64,000 nt of DNA. Origin: Janthinobacterium sp. GW458P. Lineage in GTDB: Bacteria; Pseudomonadota; Gammaproteobacteria; Burkholderiales; Burkholderiaceae_D. The stretch is from contig NZ_NEGZ01000017.1 in NCBI RefSeq assembly GCF_002127585.1, forward strand, positions 1-64,000, read 5' to 3'. The first letter of the stretch is position 1, and the number at the start of each line of letters is the position of its first letter. Position numbers and translations under genes: made by a program. Positions 34,920-42,440 of this stretch are shown one piece after another. The notes beneath the pieces were generated by a model. The model saw nothing but the letters and a program-made list of their open reading frames with translations. It did no database searches and was not told where the DNA came from.

Positions 34920-36053
34920 CTACTGCGCCGCCACCGGCTGGCCATCGTGCCAGGCCTGCTCCAGCACCAGCTTGCCCGTCTTGTCCCATTGGCGCTCGAC
35001 GCCGTGCTTCTTGCCGTGTTCGTAAGGCACGATCTGCCGCAGGCTGCCGTCGCTGTACCAGGTCTGCAGCAAGCCGTGGCGCCGGCCCTCGACAAACGGC
35101 GTCACGCTGGCGCGCACGCCGTTGGCATGCCAGTCCGTCGTGTCGCCGTGGTCGCGCCCCTGCTCGTCTTTCTGCCACGCAAAAATGGGCCGGCCATTCG
35201 GGCCCCACGTTTGCAAGCTGAGCACGGCACCTTTCCGGTACAGCGTCCTGTTCGACACGACGCCATTGCCATGGCTTTCAAACGACCAGCCGTCGGGCTG
35301 GCCGTGCACCCACACGGTCCGGGCCAGCACGCTGCCGTCCTCGGCATACATGACAAACTCGCCCTCGCGCTTGCCATCGACGTGCCGTCCCCTTCGGAAC
35401 AGCTTGCCATCGGCATAAAACGATTCCTCCAGGCCATCCATCTGGCCATTGCGCCGGTACGAGCGGTTGCTGACGGCGCCATTCGCGCCATACGACACGT
35501 GCTCGCCATCGGCCATCTCGTCGCCGTGATACAGCGTGCGGCTCATCAGCTGGCCGTTCTTGTGATACGTTTCCGAGATGCTGTCGCGCCCGTTCGGCAG
35601 CGCCGTCACCTTCTGCTGGATCTGGCCATTCTCGAAGTACACGCAGCCGCCCAGCAGCTCCTCGCCCTGGGCATTGAAGTAGGTTTCGCGCAGCAACTGG
35701 CCATTTTCGTAGTAATACTTGCGAAAACGCACGAACTTGATCTGGCTCAAATCCAGGTCCGTGGCATAGGTTTCAAAGGCCAGCACGCCCGGCGTGTCGG
35801 GAAATTCGAGCCGCACATGCCAGGCGCCCAGCGCCTCGTCGCGCACGGGCGGCGTGCGCAGCGCATACGCGGCGCGGCGCTGATTGCTGGGCATGAAATT
35901 TTCATCCAGATACATGGTGTGGTCTTCCTCCTGCAAGGTTGGCGTTGGCGCTGGCGACTGCGCCGCCGGCTGTTCCTGTGCCGCCAGCGGCAAGGCCAGG
36001 GCCATGCCCAACAGTGCGGCCAGTGCCGCGCGCGTCGTCTGTGGTGTGTGCAT
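34920..36053 (-). CDS. Secreted YwqK/MORN-like repeat protein, long form
   Basis: The product is 377 aa from the ATG at 36053 with a signal peptide ending near residue 25 (PLAAQ). A Gln/Pro-rich linker and about 75 residues of non-repeat domain (LRTPPVRDEALGAWHVRLEF) precede about 11 repeat units. The non-repeat part corresponds in position to the N-terminal half of the protein at 32612-33436. It is the first gene of a two-gene operon with the shorter duplicate. Confidence 0.82.
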   Translation of the reverse strand: MHTPQTTRAALAALLGMALALPLAAQEQPAAQSPAPTPTLQEEDHTMYLDENFMPSNQRRAAYALRTPPVRDEALGAWHVRLEFPDTPGVLAFETYATDLDLSQIKFVRFRKYYYENGQLLRETYFNAQGEELLGGCVYFENGQIQQKVTALPNGRDSISETYHKNGQLMSRTLYHGDEMADGEHVSYGANGAVSNRSYRRNGQMDGLEESFYADGKLFRRGRHVDGKREGEFVMYAEDGSVLARTVWVHGQPDGWSFESHGNGVVSNRTLYRKGAVLSLQTWGPNGRPIFAWQKDEQGRDHGDTTDWHANGVRASVTPFVEGRRHGLLQTWYSDGSLRQIVPYEHGKKHGVERQWDKTGKLVLEQAWHDGQPVAAQ

Positions 36054-36130
36054 TGTGTTCCGTTGCAATGATATTGTGCGGCTGCCATCATAATGGAAAG
36101 CAACGTTTTCCCCCGTCACGAAAGAAAGCC

Positions 36131-36526
36131 ATGCACTTGCCAGCCGCCCCGAGCGACACCCAGATACTGGACATCATCGATGCCTGGATCGCCGACCTCG
36201 CGCGCGGCGATTACGCGTGCGCCCATGCGCGCACGGCGCACGACGCGTATTACGGCTGGACGCCGGCGCTGCTGCGCGCTGTGATCGAAGGCTATGGTTC
36301 GCCGCAGCCGTATGCGGATGGCCGGGTCTACCGGGTCACCCCGGCGGCGCTGGCCAGCGGCACGCCGCACGAGCGCTGCGTCGAACGCCCGGACGGCCAG
36401 GATGGCGGCATGGTGATCGCCGAAGCGCGCCATTCCCTGCCCCTGAACGGCGTTTGGTCGGATCTGACTGCCACCTTTCGCGTGGAGGGCGCCAGGCTGG
36501 TATTACAGGAAATTCACGTGTTCTAA
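36131..36526 (+). CDS. Conserved-looking cytoplasmic protein, unknown function
   Basis: The product is 131 aa, acidic, with no signal or membrane segment. The N-terminal helix (ILDIIDAWIADLARGDYACAHA) is followed by a mixed alpha/beta region ending in three strands (VWSDLTATFRVEGARLVLQEIHVF), the look of a small NTF2- or SMI1-like fold. I do not recognise it. It is divergent from the long YwqK-like gene (77 bp between starts). Confidence 0.65.
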   Translation: MHLPAAPSDTQILDIIDAWIADLARGDYACAHARTAHDAYYGWTPALLRAVIEGYGSPQPYADGRVYRVTPAALASGTPHERCVERPDGQDGGMVIAEARHSLPLNGVWSDLTATFRVEGARLVLQEIHVF

Positions 36527-36530
36527 GGGT

Positions 36531-38366
36531 CTAGGCCGCGCCATCCTTGACGGGCGACAACTGGCTCGCATGCAACCGCGCATACGCGCCGCCCTGCCGC
36601 AGCAGGTCGGCATGGCTGCCCGACTCGACCAGGCGGCCGCCCTGCATGACGACGATGCGGTCGGCGCTTTCGATGGTGGACAGCCTGTGGGCGATGACGA
36701 TGGTGGTGCGGTTGCGCATCAGCACTTCCAGCGCCGCCTGCACGGAACGCTCCGATTCCGTGTCCAGCGCGCTGGTCGCTTCGTCCAGCAGCAGGATCGG
36801 CGCATCCTTGTACAGGGCGCGCGCGATGGCCAGGCGCTGGCGTTGCCCGCCCGACAGGCGCGAACCGTTCTGGCCCGCCTGGGTTTCGTAGCCTTGCGGC
36901 AACTGCATGATGAAGTCGTGGGCGTAGGCGGCGCGCGCCGACGCTTCGATTCTGTCCTGGTCCGGGGCCGGGTCGCCGTAGGCGATATTGGCCGCCATCG
37001 TGTCGTTGAACAAAATCACATCCTGGCTGACGAGGGCGAACTGGCGCCGCAGGGCCAGCAGCGCGTAGTCGCGCAAGTCTACGCCGTCGAGCAAAATCCG
37101 GCCGCCGCTGACGTCATAGAAGCGCGGCAGCAGGCCCAGCAAGGTCGTCTTGCCGCCGCCCGAGCCGCCCACCAGGGCCACCGTTTCGCCGGCGCGGATG
37201 TCGAGCGTGATATCGCTCAAGGCCGTGGGCGCATCGGGATCGTCGCTGTTGTAGCGGAAGTGCACGTTCTGCAGGGACAGATTGCCCTGCACGGCCGCCG
37301 GGGCGATGCTGCCCGGGTCCGGCTCCAGCGGCGTGTCGATCAGGCCGAAGACGGACTCGGCCGCCGCCAGGCCCCGCTGCAGCGGCTCATTGATTTTCGT
37401 CAAATTCTTGATCGGCGACTGCATCGCCATCAGCGCGCCCATGAAGGCAACAAAAGCGCCCGGCGTGATGGCGCCGCTTTGCGCGCGCAGCATGGCGAAG
37501 TAGATCACGGACGACAGGGTAATGCCGACGAGCATCATGATGAAGCCGGAATTCATGGCCGAGGTGGCAGCATGCTTGACGGCCAGTTGGCGGTTGCGCT
37601 TGACGACGTCGACGAAGCGCGCCTGCTCGTAATCCTGGCCGCCGAAGATTTTCACCACGCGCTGGCCGCCTATGCTTTCGTCGAGCACGGAAGTGAGTTC
37701 GCCCACGGCTTGCTGCGAACTCTTGCTCAGGTGGCGCATGCGGCGCCCCGCCAGGGTCACGACGACGGCCACGATGGGCATCGACGCCATGCAGAACACG
37801 GCCAGTTTCACGTCGATGCTGAACAATAAAATCAGGTAGCCGATGGTGGCGACGGAATCGCGCACCATCACATTGAGCACGTTCAAGCCCGCCTGCGACA
37901 CCTGGCTGGCGTCGAAGGCCACGCGCGACTGCGTCAGGCTGGTGGTGGTGGTGTCGAAAAAACGGCTGGGCAGGCGCATGATGGTGGCGAACATCTTTTC
38001 GCGCAAATCGGCCTGCACGCGGCTCGATAGCCAGACGGAACCGTAGTCGCCGGCAAAACTGGACACCATGCGCAGCACGGCCAGGCCCAGGATGGTGGCG
38101 GGGATCACCCAGATATCCACCTGCCCCGCCTGCGCCGGCAGAAAACGGTCGACCCAGCCCTGCAGCATGCCCATCACGCCGGATACGGGCGCGACCTGCG
38201 TGCTAGCCGTCGTGCGCATGGCGTCGACGACGTTTTGCAACTGGCGGATCAGCAATACATCGGTGGCGGACGCGACGCCCACGGCCAGCAAGGTGGCGGC
38301 AACGATGGCGCCGTAGCGGCGAAACTGACTGGCCAGGCGGAAAAACAGAAGGCGGCTTTGCTGCAT
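36531..38366 (-). CDS. msbA: Lipid A flippase MsbA (ABC exporter, fused permease-ATPase)
   Basis: The product is 611 aa. Residues about 1-330 form a six-helix exporter domain. Residues about 360-600 are the ATPase, with Walker A GGSGGGKTT (about 400-408), signature LSGGQRQR, Walker B ILLLDEATSALD and the H-loop IVIAHRLST. Length and motif order match MsbA, which moves lipid A-core across the inner membrane. Related half-size exporters with drug substrates cannot be fully excluded from motifs alone. Confidence 0.88.
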   Translation of the reverse strand: MQQSRLLFFRLASQFRRYGAIVAATLLAVGVASATDVLLIRQLQNVVDAMRTTASTQVAPVSGVMGMLQGWVDRFLPAQAGQVDIWVIPATILGLAVLRMVSSFAGDYGSVWLSSRVQADLREKMFATIMRLPSRFFDTTTTSLTQSRVAFDASQVSQAGLNVLNVMVRDSVATIGYLILLFSIDVKLAVFCMASMPIVAVVVTLAGRRMRHLSKSSQQAVGELTSVLDESIGGQRVVKIFGGQDYEQARFVDVVKRNRQLAVKHAATSAMNSGFIMMLVGITLSSVIYFAMLRAQSGAITPGAFVAFMGALMAMQSPIKNLTKINEPLQRGLAAAESVFGLIDTPLEPDPGSIAPAAVQGNLSLQNVHFRYNSDDPDAPTALSDITLDIRAGETVALVGGSGGGKTTLLGLLPRFYDVSGGRILLDGVDLRDYALLALRRQFALVSQDVILFNDTMAANIAYGDPAPDQDRIEASARAAYAHDFIMQLPQGYETQAGQNGSRLSGGQRQRLAIARALYKDAPILLLDEATSALDTESERSVQAALEVLMRNRTTIVIAHRLSTIESADRIVVMQGGRLVESGSHADLLRQGGAYARLHASQLSPVKDGAA

Positions 38367-38474
38367 GCAGGTGACAAAAGTGAGGGTAAAGCGTGATTCT
38401 AACCGCTGCCAGACTTAGCTATGAGAAAGTCGTCGCCTTGCCGGCGCAGGACCGGCAAGGAAAGGCACGGGCGA

Positions 38475-38858
38475 TCAGCTCTTCGCCACTTTCCAGGCGG
38501 CAGTGCCGGCCTGGCACACTTTCAGCTTCAGGGTCTGTTCCTGGCCCTTGGCGCTCAAGCCTACCTGCACCTTGCGGCACGTTTGCGCGTCCGTCTTTTG
38601 CGTGTCGCTGGCCGTGATCTCGGCGGCGATGCGCACGGAATTGCGCAAGCCTTCATTGCTCCATTGCACCGTTTCGCCATCCTTTTTCTCGTTCAGGACG
38701 TCAGTGACGGCTTTCACGAAGACGGGCTTGTCATTCTTGTTCAGGTAAGCCATCGGCGTATCGGCCAGGAAACCCAGGCCGACGGCCGAAGCGGAGGCGC
38801 ACAGGACGGCGCTGCCGAGGATCAGGGCGGAAAACAGTGGTTTGGTAGGGATACGCAT
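38475..38858 (-). CDS. Exported RT0821/Lpp0805-like surface antigen protein
   Basis: The product is 127 aa from the ATG at 38858, which has AGGAG 7 bp before it. A signal peptide covers about 1-25. The rest shows the VQWSNEGLRNSVRIAAEI and TCRKVQVGL pattern that recalls the C-terminal part of RT0821/Lpp0805 17-kDa-type surface proteins, with a cysteine pair that could form a disulfide. The glycine zipper of that family is missing. The frame extends upstream to 39215 without support. Confidence 0.7.
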   Translation of the reverse strand: MRIPTKPLFSALILGSAVLCASASAVGLGFLADTPMAYLNKNDKPVFVKAVTDVLNEKKDGETVQWSNEGLRNSVRIAAEITASDTQKTDAQTCRKVQVGLSAKGQEQTLKLKVCQAGTAAWKVAKS

Positions 38859-39340
38859 CGGAAGACTCCTGGTAAGAAAGTAAATAAGGGGCAATTGTAC
38901 GGGCAAGCGGGCCTGGCCAGGGTCCGCAGGCGAAATGTCCATTTTCTGCAAGGCGTCGAGACTGGGCAGGAAACAGATCGCCGACGACAGCGCCGTGGAA
39001 AAATCGGGCGGCCTGTGCGTACTGGCAACGCCGTCCTCGCCCACGCCAGACATTTGCCGCAGCATGCCCATGGTCACCGCGATGTCGCGGCCGAACTGCT
39101 GGCGGCCCGCATGCGCTGCGCAATAGCCGTCGCGTCTTTGCTCTTGCGTCTTCACCGTGATCTTAAACCAGCTCTGCCCGAATGGCTCTTTCATTTCAAC
39201 AACAAAGGCATGCAAGCTTATTCAAAGCACCACTTTCCATACCAATAGTGATAAATTGCAACAAACCAGGGGCGCGCCCGCATGAATTAAACGATAATGC
39301 AATGACGTAGAGCAAGATCTGAACCACTGGACAACATCGC
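38859..39340. other. 482-bp stretch without a supported gene
   Basis: Frames on both strands up to about 120 codons exist here, but none has a ribosome site and recognisable product. GC falls towards 39.2-39.3 kb, in front of the MocR gene. The AT-rich segment near 39240-39300 probably holds the MocR promoter. Confidence 0.5.
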
Positions 39341-40762
39341 ATGAAACTGTATGAAAAGCTCGTCGGCGACATCGAGCAACTGGTCGCCCAAGGCGTGCTC
39401 TTGCCCGGCGAACGCATCCCCTCGGTGCGCCAGACCAGCCAGCAGCACAAGCTGAGCATCACCACGGTGCTGCGCGCCTACGTCAAGCTGGAAAGCATGG
39501 GCGTGATCGAAAGCCGGCCCCAGTCCGGCTACTTCGTGCGGCCCCGCGCCGGCGACGGCGAAGCTGCCGGCCTGTGCATGCAGGCCTCGCAGCCGAGCAC
39601 CGTGCCGGCCGAAGTGCACGTGAGCCGCCTGGTGCTGTCGACGCTGCGCTCGATCGGCTTGCACGAGGCGATACCGCTGGGCTCGCCCTACCCCGATCCT
39701 TCGCTGTTCCCGTGGGAACGCATCAACCAGTACGCGAGCGCCGTGGCGCGCCGCAACCGCGACTGGAGCGTGACGGACGACCTGCCGCCGGGCAACCCGC
39801 AACTGATACGCGAAATCGCCCGCCGCTACCTGGAAAACGGCCTGGCCGTCGATCCCGACGAAATCATCGTCACCGTGGGCGCCACGGAAGCGATCAACCT
39901 GTGCCTGCAAGCCGTGGCCAGGCCGGGCGACACCATCGCCGTCGAATCGCCCACCTTCTACGCCATGCTGCTGGCCGTCGAGCGGCTGGGCATGAAGGTG
40001 GTGGAGGTGTCCACCGATCCGTATGACGGCATCTGCATCGAAGCGCTGGCCGACATCATGGCCCGGCAAGCGATCGCCGCCGTCATGGTGATGCCGAACT
40101 TCCAGAATCCGCTGGGTTTCCAGATGTCGGACCAGCGCAAGCGGGCCCTGGTCCAGCTGCTGGAGCAGCACGACGTGCCCGCCATCGAAAACGGCGTCTA
40201 CAACGAACTGTATTACGGCGACGCCCACCCGTCCTCGCTCAAATCGTTCGACCGCAAGGGCCTGGTGCTGCACTGTTCCTCGTTTTCCAAGAGCCTCAGC
40301 GCCGCGCAGCGCGTGGGCTGGGCCCTGGCCGGACGCTACCGCGGCAAGGTGGAGGAACTCAAATTCCTCAACACGCTCACCACCTCCTCGTTCCCGCAGC
40401 TGGCCATCGCCGAATACCTGCAGAACGACGGCTACGAACAGCATCTGCGCCGCATCCGCAAGGCCTATGCCCAGCAGGCGCGCATCATGGCCGCCGCCGT
40501 GCAGCGCTTCTTTCCTGCCGGCACCAAAGTCTCGCAACCGCAGGGCGGCTATGTGCTGTGGGTGGAGTTGCCGGGCAAGGTCGACGCCATGCAGCTGTAC
40601 CGGCGCGCGCTGGAATGCAAGATCACCGTGGGACCGGGACGCATGTTTTCCGTCAGCCAGGCCTACAGGCATTGCATCCGCCTCAACTACAGCTATCCGT
40701 GGAACGCGGGCGTGGAACAGGCCATTATTCTGCTCGGTAAACTGATCACCGAGTTTTTATAA
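39341..40762 (+). CDS. MocR-type GntR/aminotransferase fusion regulator
   Basis: The product is 473 aa. Residues about 1-70 form a GntR winged helix (GERIPSVRQTSQQHKLSITTVLRAY). Residues about 100-470 form a type-I aminotransferase fold with the PNFQNPLG and SSFSKSLSAAQRVGW motifs; the lysine of SFSKS is the PLP ligand. Such proteins sense an amino compound or PLP through the aminotransferase domain. Its target is unknown; the converging moaA is 5 bp away and not an obvious partner. Confidence 0.92.
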   Translation: MKLYEKLVGDIEQLVAQGVLLPGERIPSVRQTSQQHKLSITTVLRAYVKLESMGVIESRPQSGYFVRPRAGDGEAAGLCMQASQPSTVPAEVHVSRLVLSTLRSIGLHEAIPLGSPYPDPSLFPWERINQYASAVARRNRDWSVTDDLPPGNPQLIREIARRYLENGLAVDPDEIIVTVGATEAINLCLQAVARPGDTIAVESPTFYAMLLAVERLGMKVVEVSTDPYDGICIEALADIMARQAIAAVMVMPNFQNPLGFQMSDQRKRALVQLLEQHDVPAIENGVYNELYYGDAHPSSLKSFDRKGLVLHCSSFSKSLSAAQRVGWALAGRYRGKVEELKFLNTLTTSSFPQLAIAEYLQNDGYEQHLRRIRKAYAQQARIMAAAVQRFFPAGTKVSQPQGGYVLWVELPGKVDAMQLYRRALECKITVGPGRMFSVSQAYRHCIRLNYSYPWNAGVEQAIILLGKLITEFL

Positions 40763-40767
40763 ACCCA

Positions 40768-41865
40768 TCATCCGCCCACCAGCGACATGCGCACGGTGCG
40801 ATACTGCTTGCGCTGGCCGCCGCCGGCCTGGGCCAGTGCGCCGCGCACTTCCGAGTAGCGGTCGCCACGGCGCTGCCAGTGCCGGCGCAACAGCGCTTCC
40901 AGCCCGCCCGGGCCTTGCGCAGGATCAAGGTGGGGCCGCAGGGCCAGGCCGTCCTGGGCGAACAGGCAGGTAAACAGCTTGCCGTCCGACGAGACGCGCA
41001 CGCGGCTGCAGTCGCCGCAGAACGGCTGCGACACGCTGGAAATGAAGCCCACTTCGCCGCCGCCGTCGAGATAACTGTAGCGGCTGGCCGTCTCGTGCGA
41101 GATCGGCTTGCCTTCGCCCAGCGCCACAAGGGGAAATGCTGCCGCGATCAGCGCGCGCGCTTCATCCGACGGGACGACATGCGTGCGCGACCAGGCGCCG
41201 ATGCCGCCCACGTCCATGAATTCGATCAGGCGCAGGATCACGCCCGTGTGGCGGAAATGGCGCGCCAGCGGCACGATCTGGCTGTCGTTGACGCCTTTCT
41301 GCACGACCATGTTGACCTTCACGGGGTGCAAACCCACGGCTTGCGCCACCGCTATGCCGTGCAGCACTTTCTCGACAGGAAAATCGACGCCGTTCATGCG
41401 CTGGAAAATGCCGTTGTCCAGGCTGTCGAGGCTGACCGTGACCCGCTCCAGGCCAGCCTCCTTCAGCGAGCGCGCCTTGGCCGCCAGCAAGCTGCCATTC
41501 GTCGTCAGCGCGATGCTCACGGCGCGCCCGTCCGGCGTGGCGAGCCGCGCCAGGCGCTCGATCAGCTGTTCCAGGTTCTTGCGCAGCAGCGGCTCGCCGC
41601 CCGTGATGCGGATTTTATCGACGCCCAGGCGCACGAAGGCGCGCGCCATCGTTTCGATCTGCTCGAAAGACAAGCGCTCGCTCGAAGGCAGGAACGGGTA
41701 ATCGCCGGGGTACAGTTCGGCCGGCATGCAATACGTGCAGCGGAAGTTGCACTGGTCGATGACGGAAATGCGCAAGTCCGTCAGGGGGCGGCCCAGCATG
41801 TCCACGCACGGTTCAATATGGTCTGGCTGCCGGAGCGCCGGCTGCGGATACAGGATGGTGTTCAT
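40768..41865 (-). CDS. moaA: GTP 3',8-cyclase MoaA, molybdenum cofactor synthesis
   Basis: The product is 365 aa from the ATG at 41865 (GAGGGG upstream). Radical-SAM cluster C39-x3-C43-x2-C46 (CNFRCTYC), the TGGEPLLRK SAM-binding loop, and a C-terminal second cluster around FCGDCSRVR and CLF. It converts GTP to 3',8-cyclo-GTP, the first step of molybdopterin synthesis. The C-terminus ends in a Gly-Gly, as MoaA proteins do. It lies near a molybdoenzyme and FdhD, so this may be the copy dedicated to that module. Confidence 0.95.
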   Translation of the reverse strand: MNTILYPQPALRQPDHIEPCVDMLGRPLTDLRISVIDQCNFRCTYCMPAELYPGDYPFLPSSERLSFEQIETMARAFVRLGVDKIRITGGEPLLRKNLEQLIERLARLATPDGRAVSIALTTNGSLLAAKARSLKEAGLERVTVSLDSLDNGIFQRMNGVDFPVEKVLHGIAVAQAVGLHPVKVNMVVQKGVNDSQIVPLARHFRHTGVILRLIEFMDVGGIGAWSRTHVVPSDEARALIAAAFPLVALGEGKPISHETASRYSYLDGGGEVGFISSVSQPFCGDCSRVRVSSDGKLFTCLFAQDGLALRPHLDPAQGPGGLEALLRRHWQRRGDRYSEVRGALAQAGGGQRKQYRTVRMSLVGG

Positions 41866-41967
41866 GGTGCTTCCCCTCGATAGGCATACGTCAGGACGTA
41901 GCATAGGGCGAATGGGGGCAGGCCAGGAGGTACAGTCCGGCGCCGGGCGATAGAGTACAGACGCGAT

Positions 41968-42243
41968 CTAATCCGCTGACGGTGCAGCAAAGACGCTGGC
42001 GCACAGCTCGGCGCCCGCCGCGCTCAAGGATGCGCTGCCGCCGCCGCTCTCCGCCGTGGCGAGTGTCACCAGTCCCGCGCTGGACAGCGCATTGAGCTGG
42101 CGCAACAAAGTGCTCATCTGTACCCCTGCCCGCTTGGCCAGCTTGGCCAGCGACCACGGTTTCCCGGGCGCTTCCTGGCGCGCCTGCCACAGCAGCGCCA
42201 GCAACGCTATCAGCGCCGCGTCGATTCCGTCTTCTTGCTCCAT
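41968..42243 (-). CDS. Small winged-helix transcriptional regulator
   Basis: The product is 91 aa, only a winged-helix domain: WSLAKLAKRAGVQMSTLLRQLNALSSAGLVTL is the helix-turn-helix core (about 30-61), followed by a wing and short helix. It resembles MarR/ArsR-type DNA-binding folds without a sensory domain. It is divergent from the molybdoenzyme operon (197 bp between starts) and is the most likely local regulator of it. Confidence 0.75.
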   Translation of the reverse strand: MEQEDGIDAALIALLALLWQARQEAPGKPWSLAKLAKRAGVQMSTLLRQLNALSSAGLVTLATAESGGGSASLSAAGAELCASVFAAPSAD

Positions 42244-42380
42244 GTTCTACCCCGTTCACGATCCGGCATGCACGCTGCACTGCCCTCGTTTGCATCATAA
42301 ATCAGGGACCTTGCCGGCGCGACGCAAATCGCCCGCGCCCCATCTGTACTCTGTTTTTTTGTCCGGAACTGTGCGCCTAC

Positions 42381-42398
42381 GGGGCGGCCCGCCGCCCC
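42381..42398 (+). promoter_or_regulatory. GC hairpin in the leader of the molybdoenzyme operon
   Basis: GGGGCGG CCCG CCGCCCC: a perfect 7-bp stem and 4-nt loop, 42 bp before the YdeP-type start codon. It may lie in the 5' untranslated region. I see no FNR-type TTGAT-N4-ATCAA box in the 197-bp region and no full molybdenum-cofactor riboswitch pattern. Confidence 0.4.
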
Positions 42399-42440
42399 TA
42401 CCATGTGATTGTCCCATCGCATATCATCAGGAGAGTCATC

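Noticed and set aside
39287-40672. A 461-codon reverse-strand open frame opposite the MocR gene
   Set aside because: The forward frame has a GntR helix-turn-helix and a PLP lysine motif; the reverse frame has neither.
42244-42440. FNR box or molybdenum-cofactor riboswitch upstream of the molybdoenzyme gene
   Set aside because: Only TTGCATCATAAATCA comes near an FNR half-site pattern and it does not fit TTGAT-N4-ATCAA; the single short hairpin is not enough for a riboswitch call.
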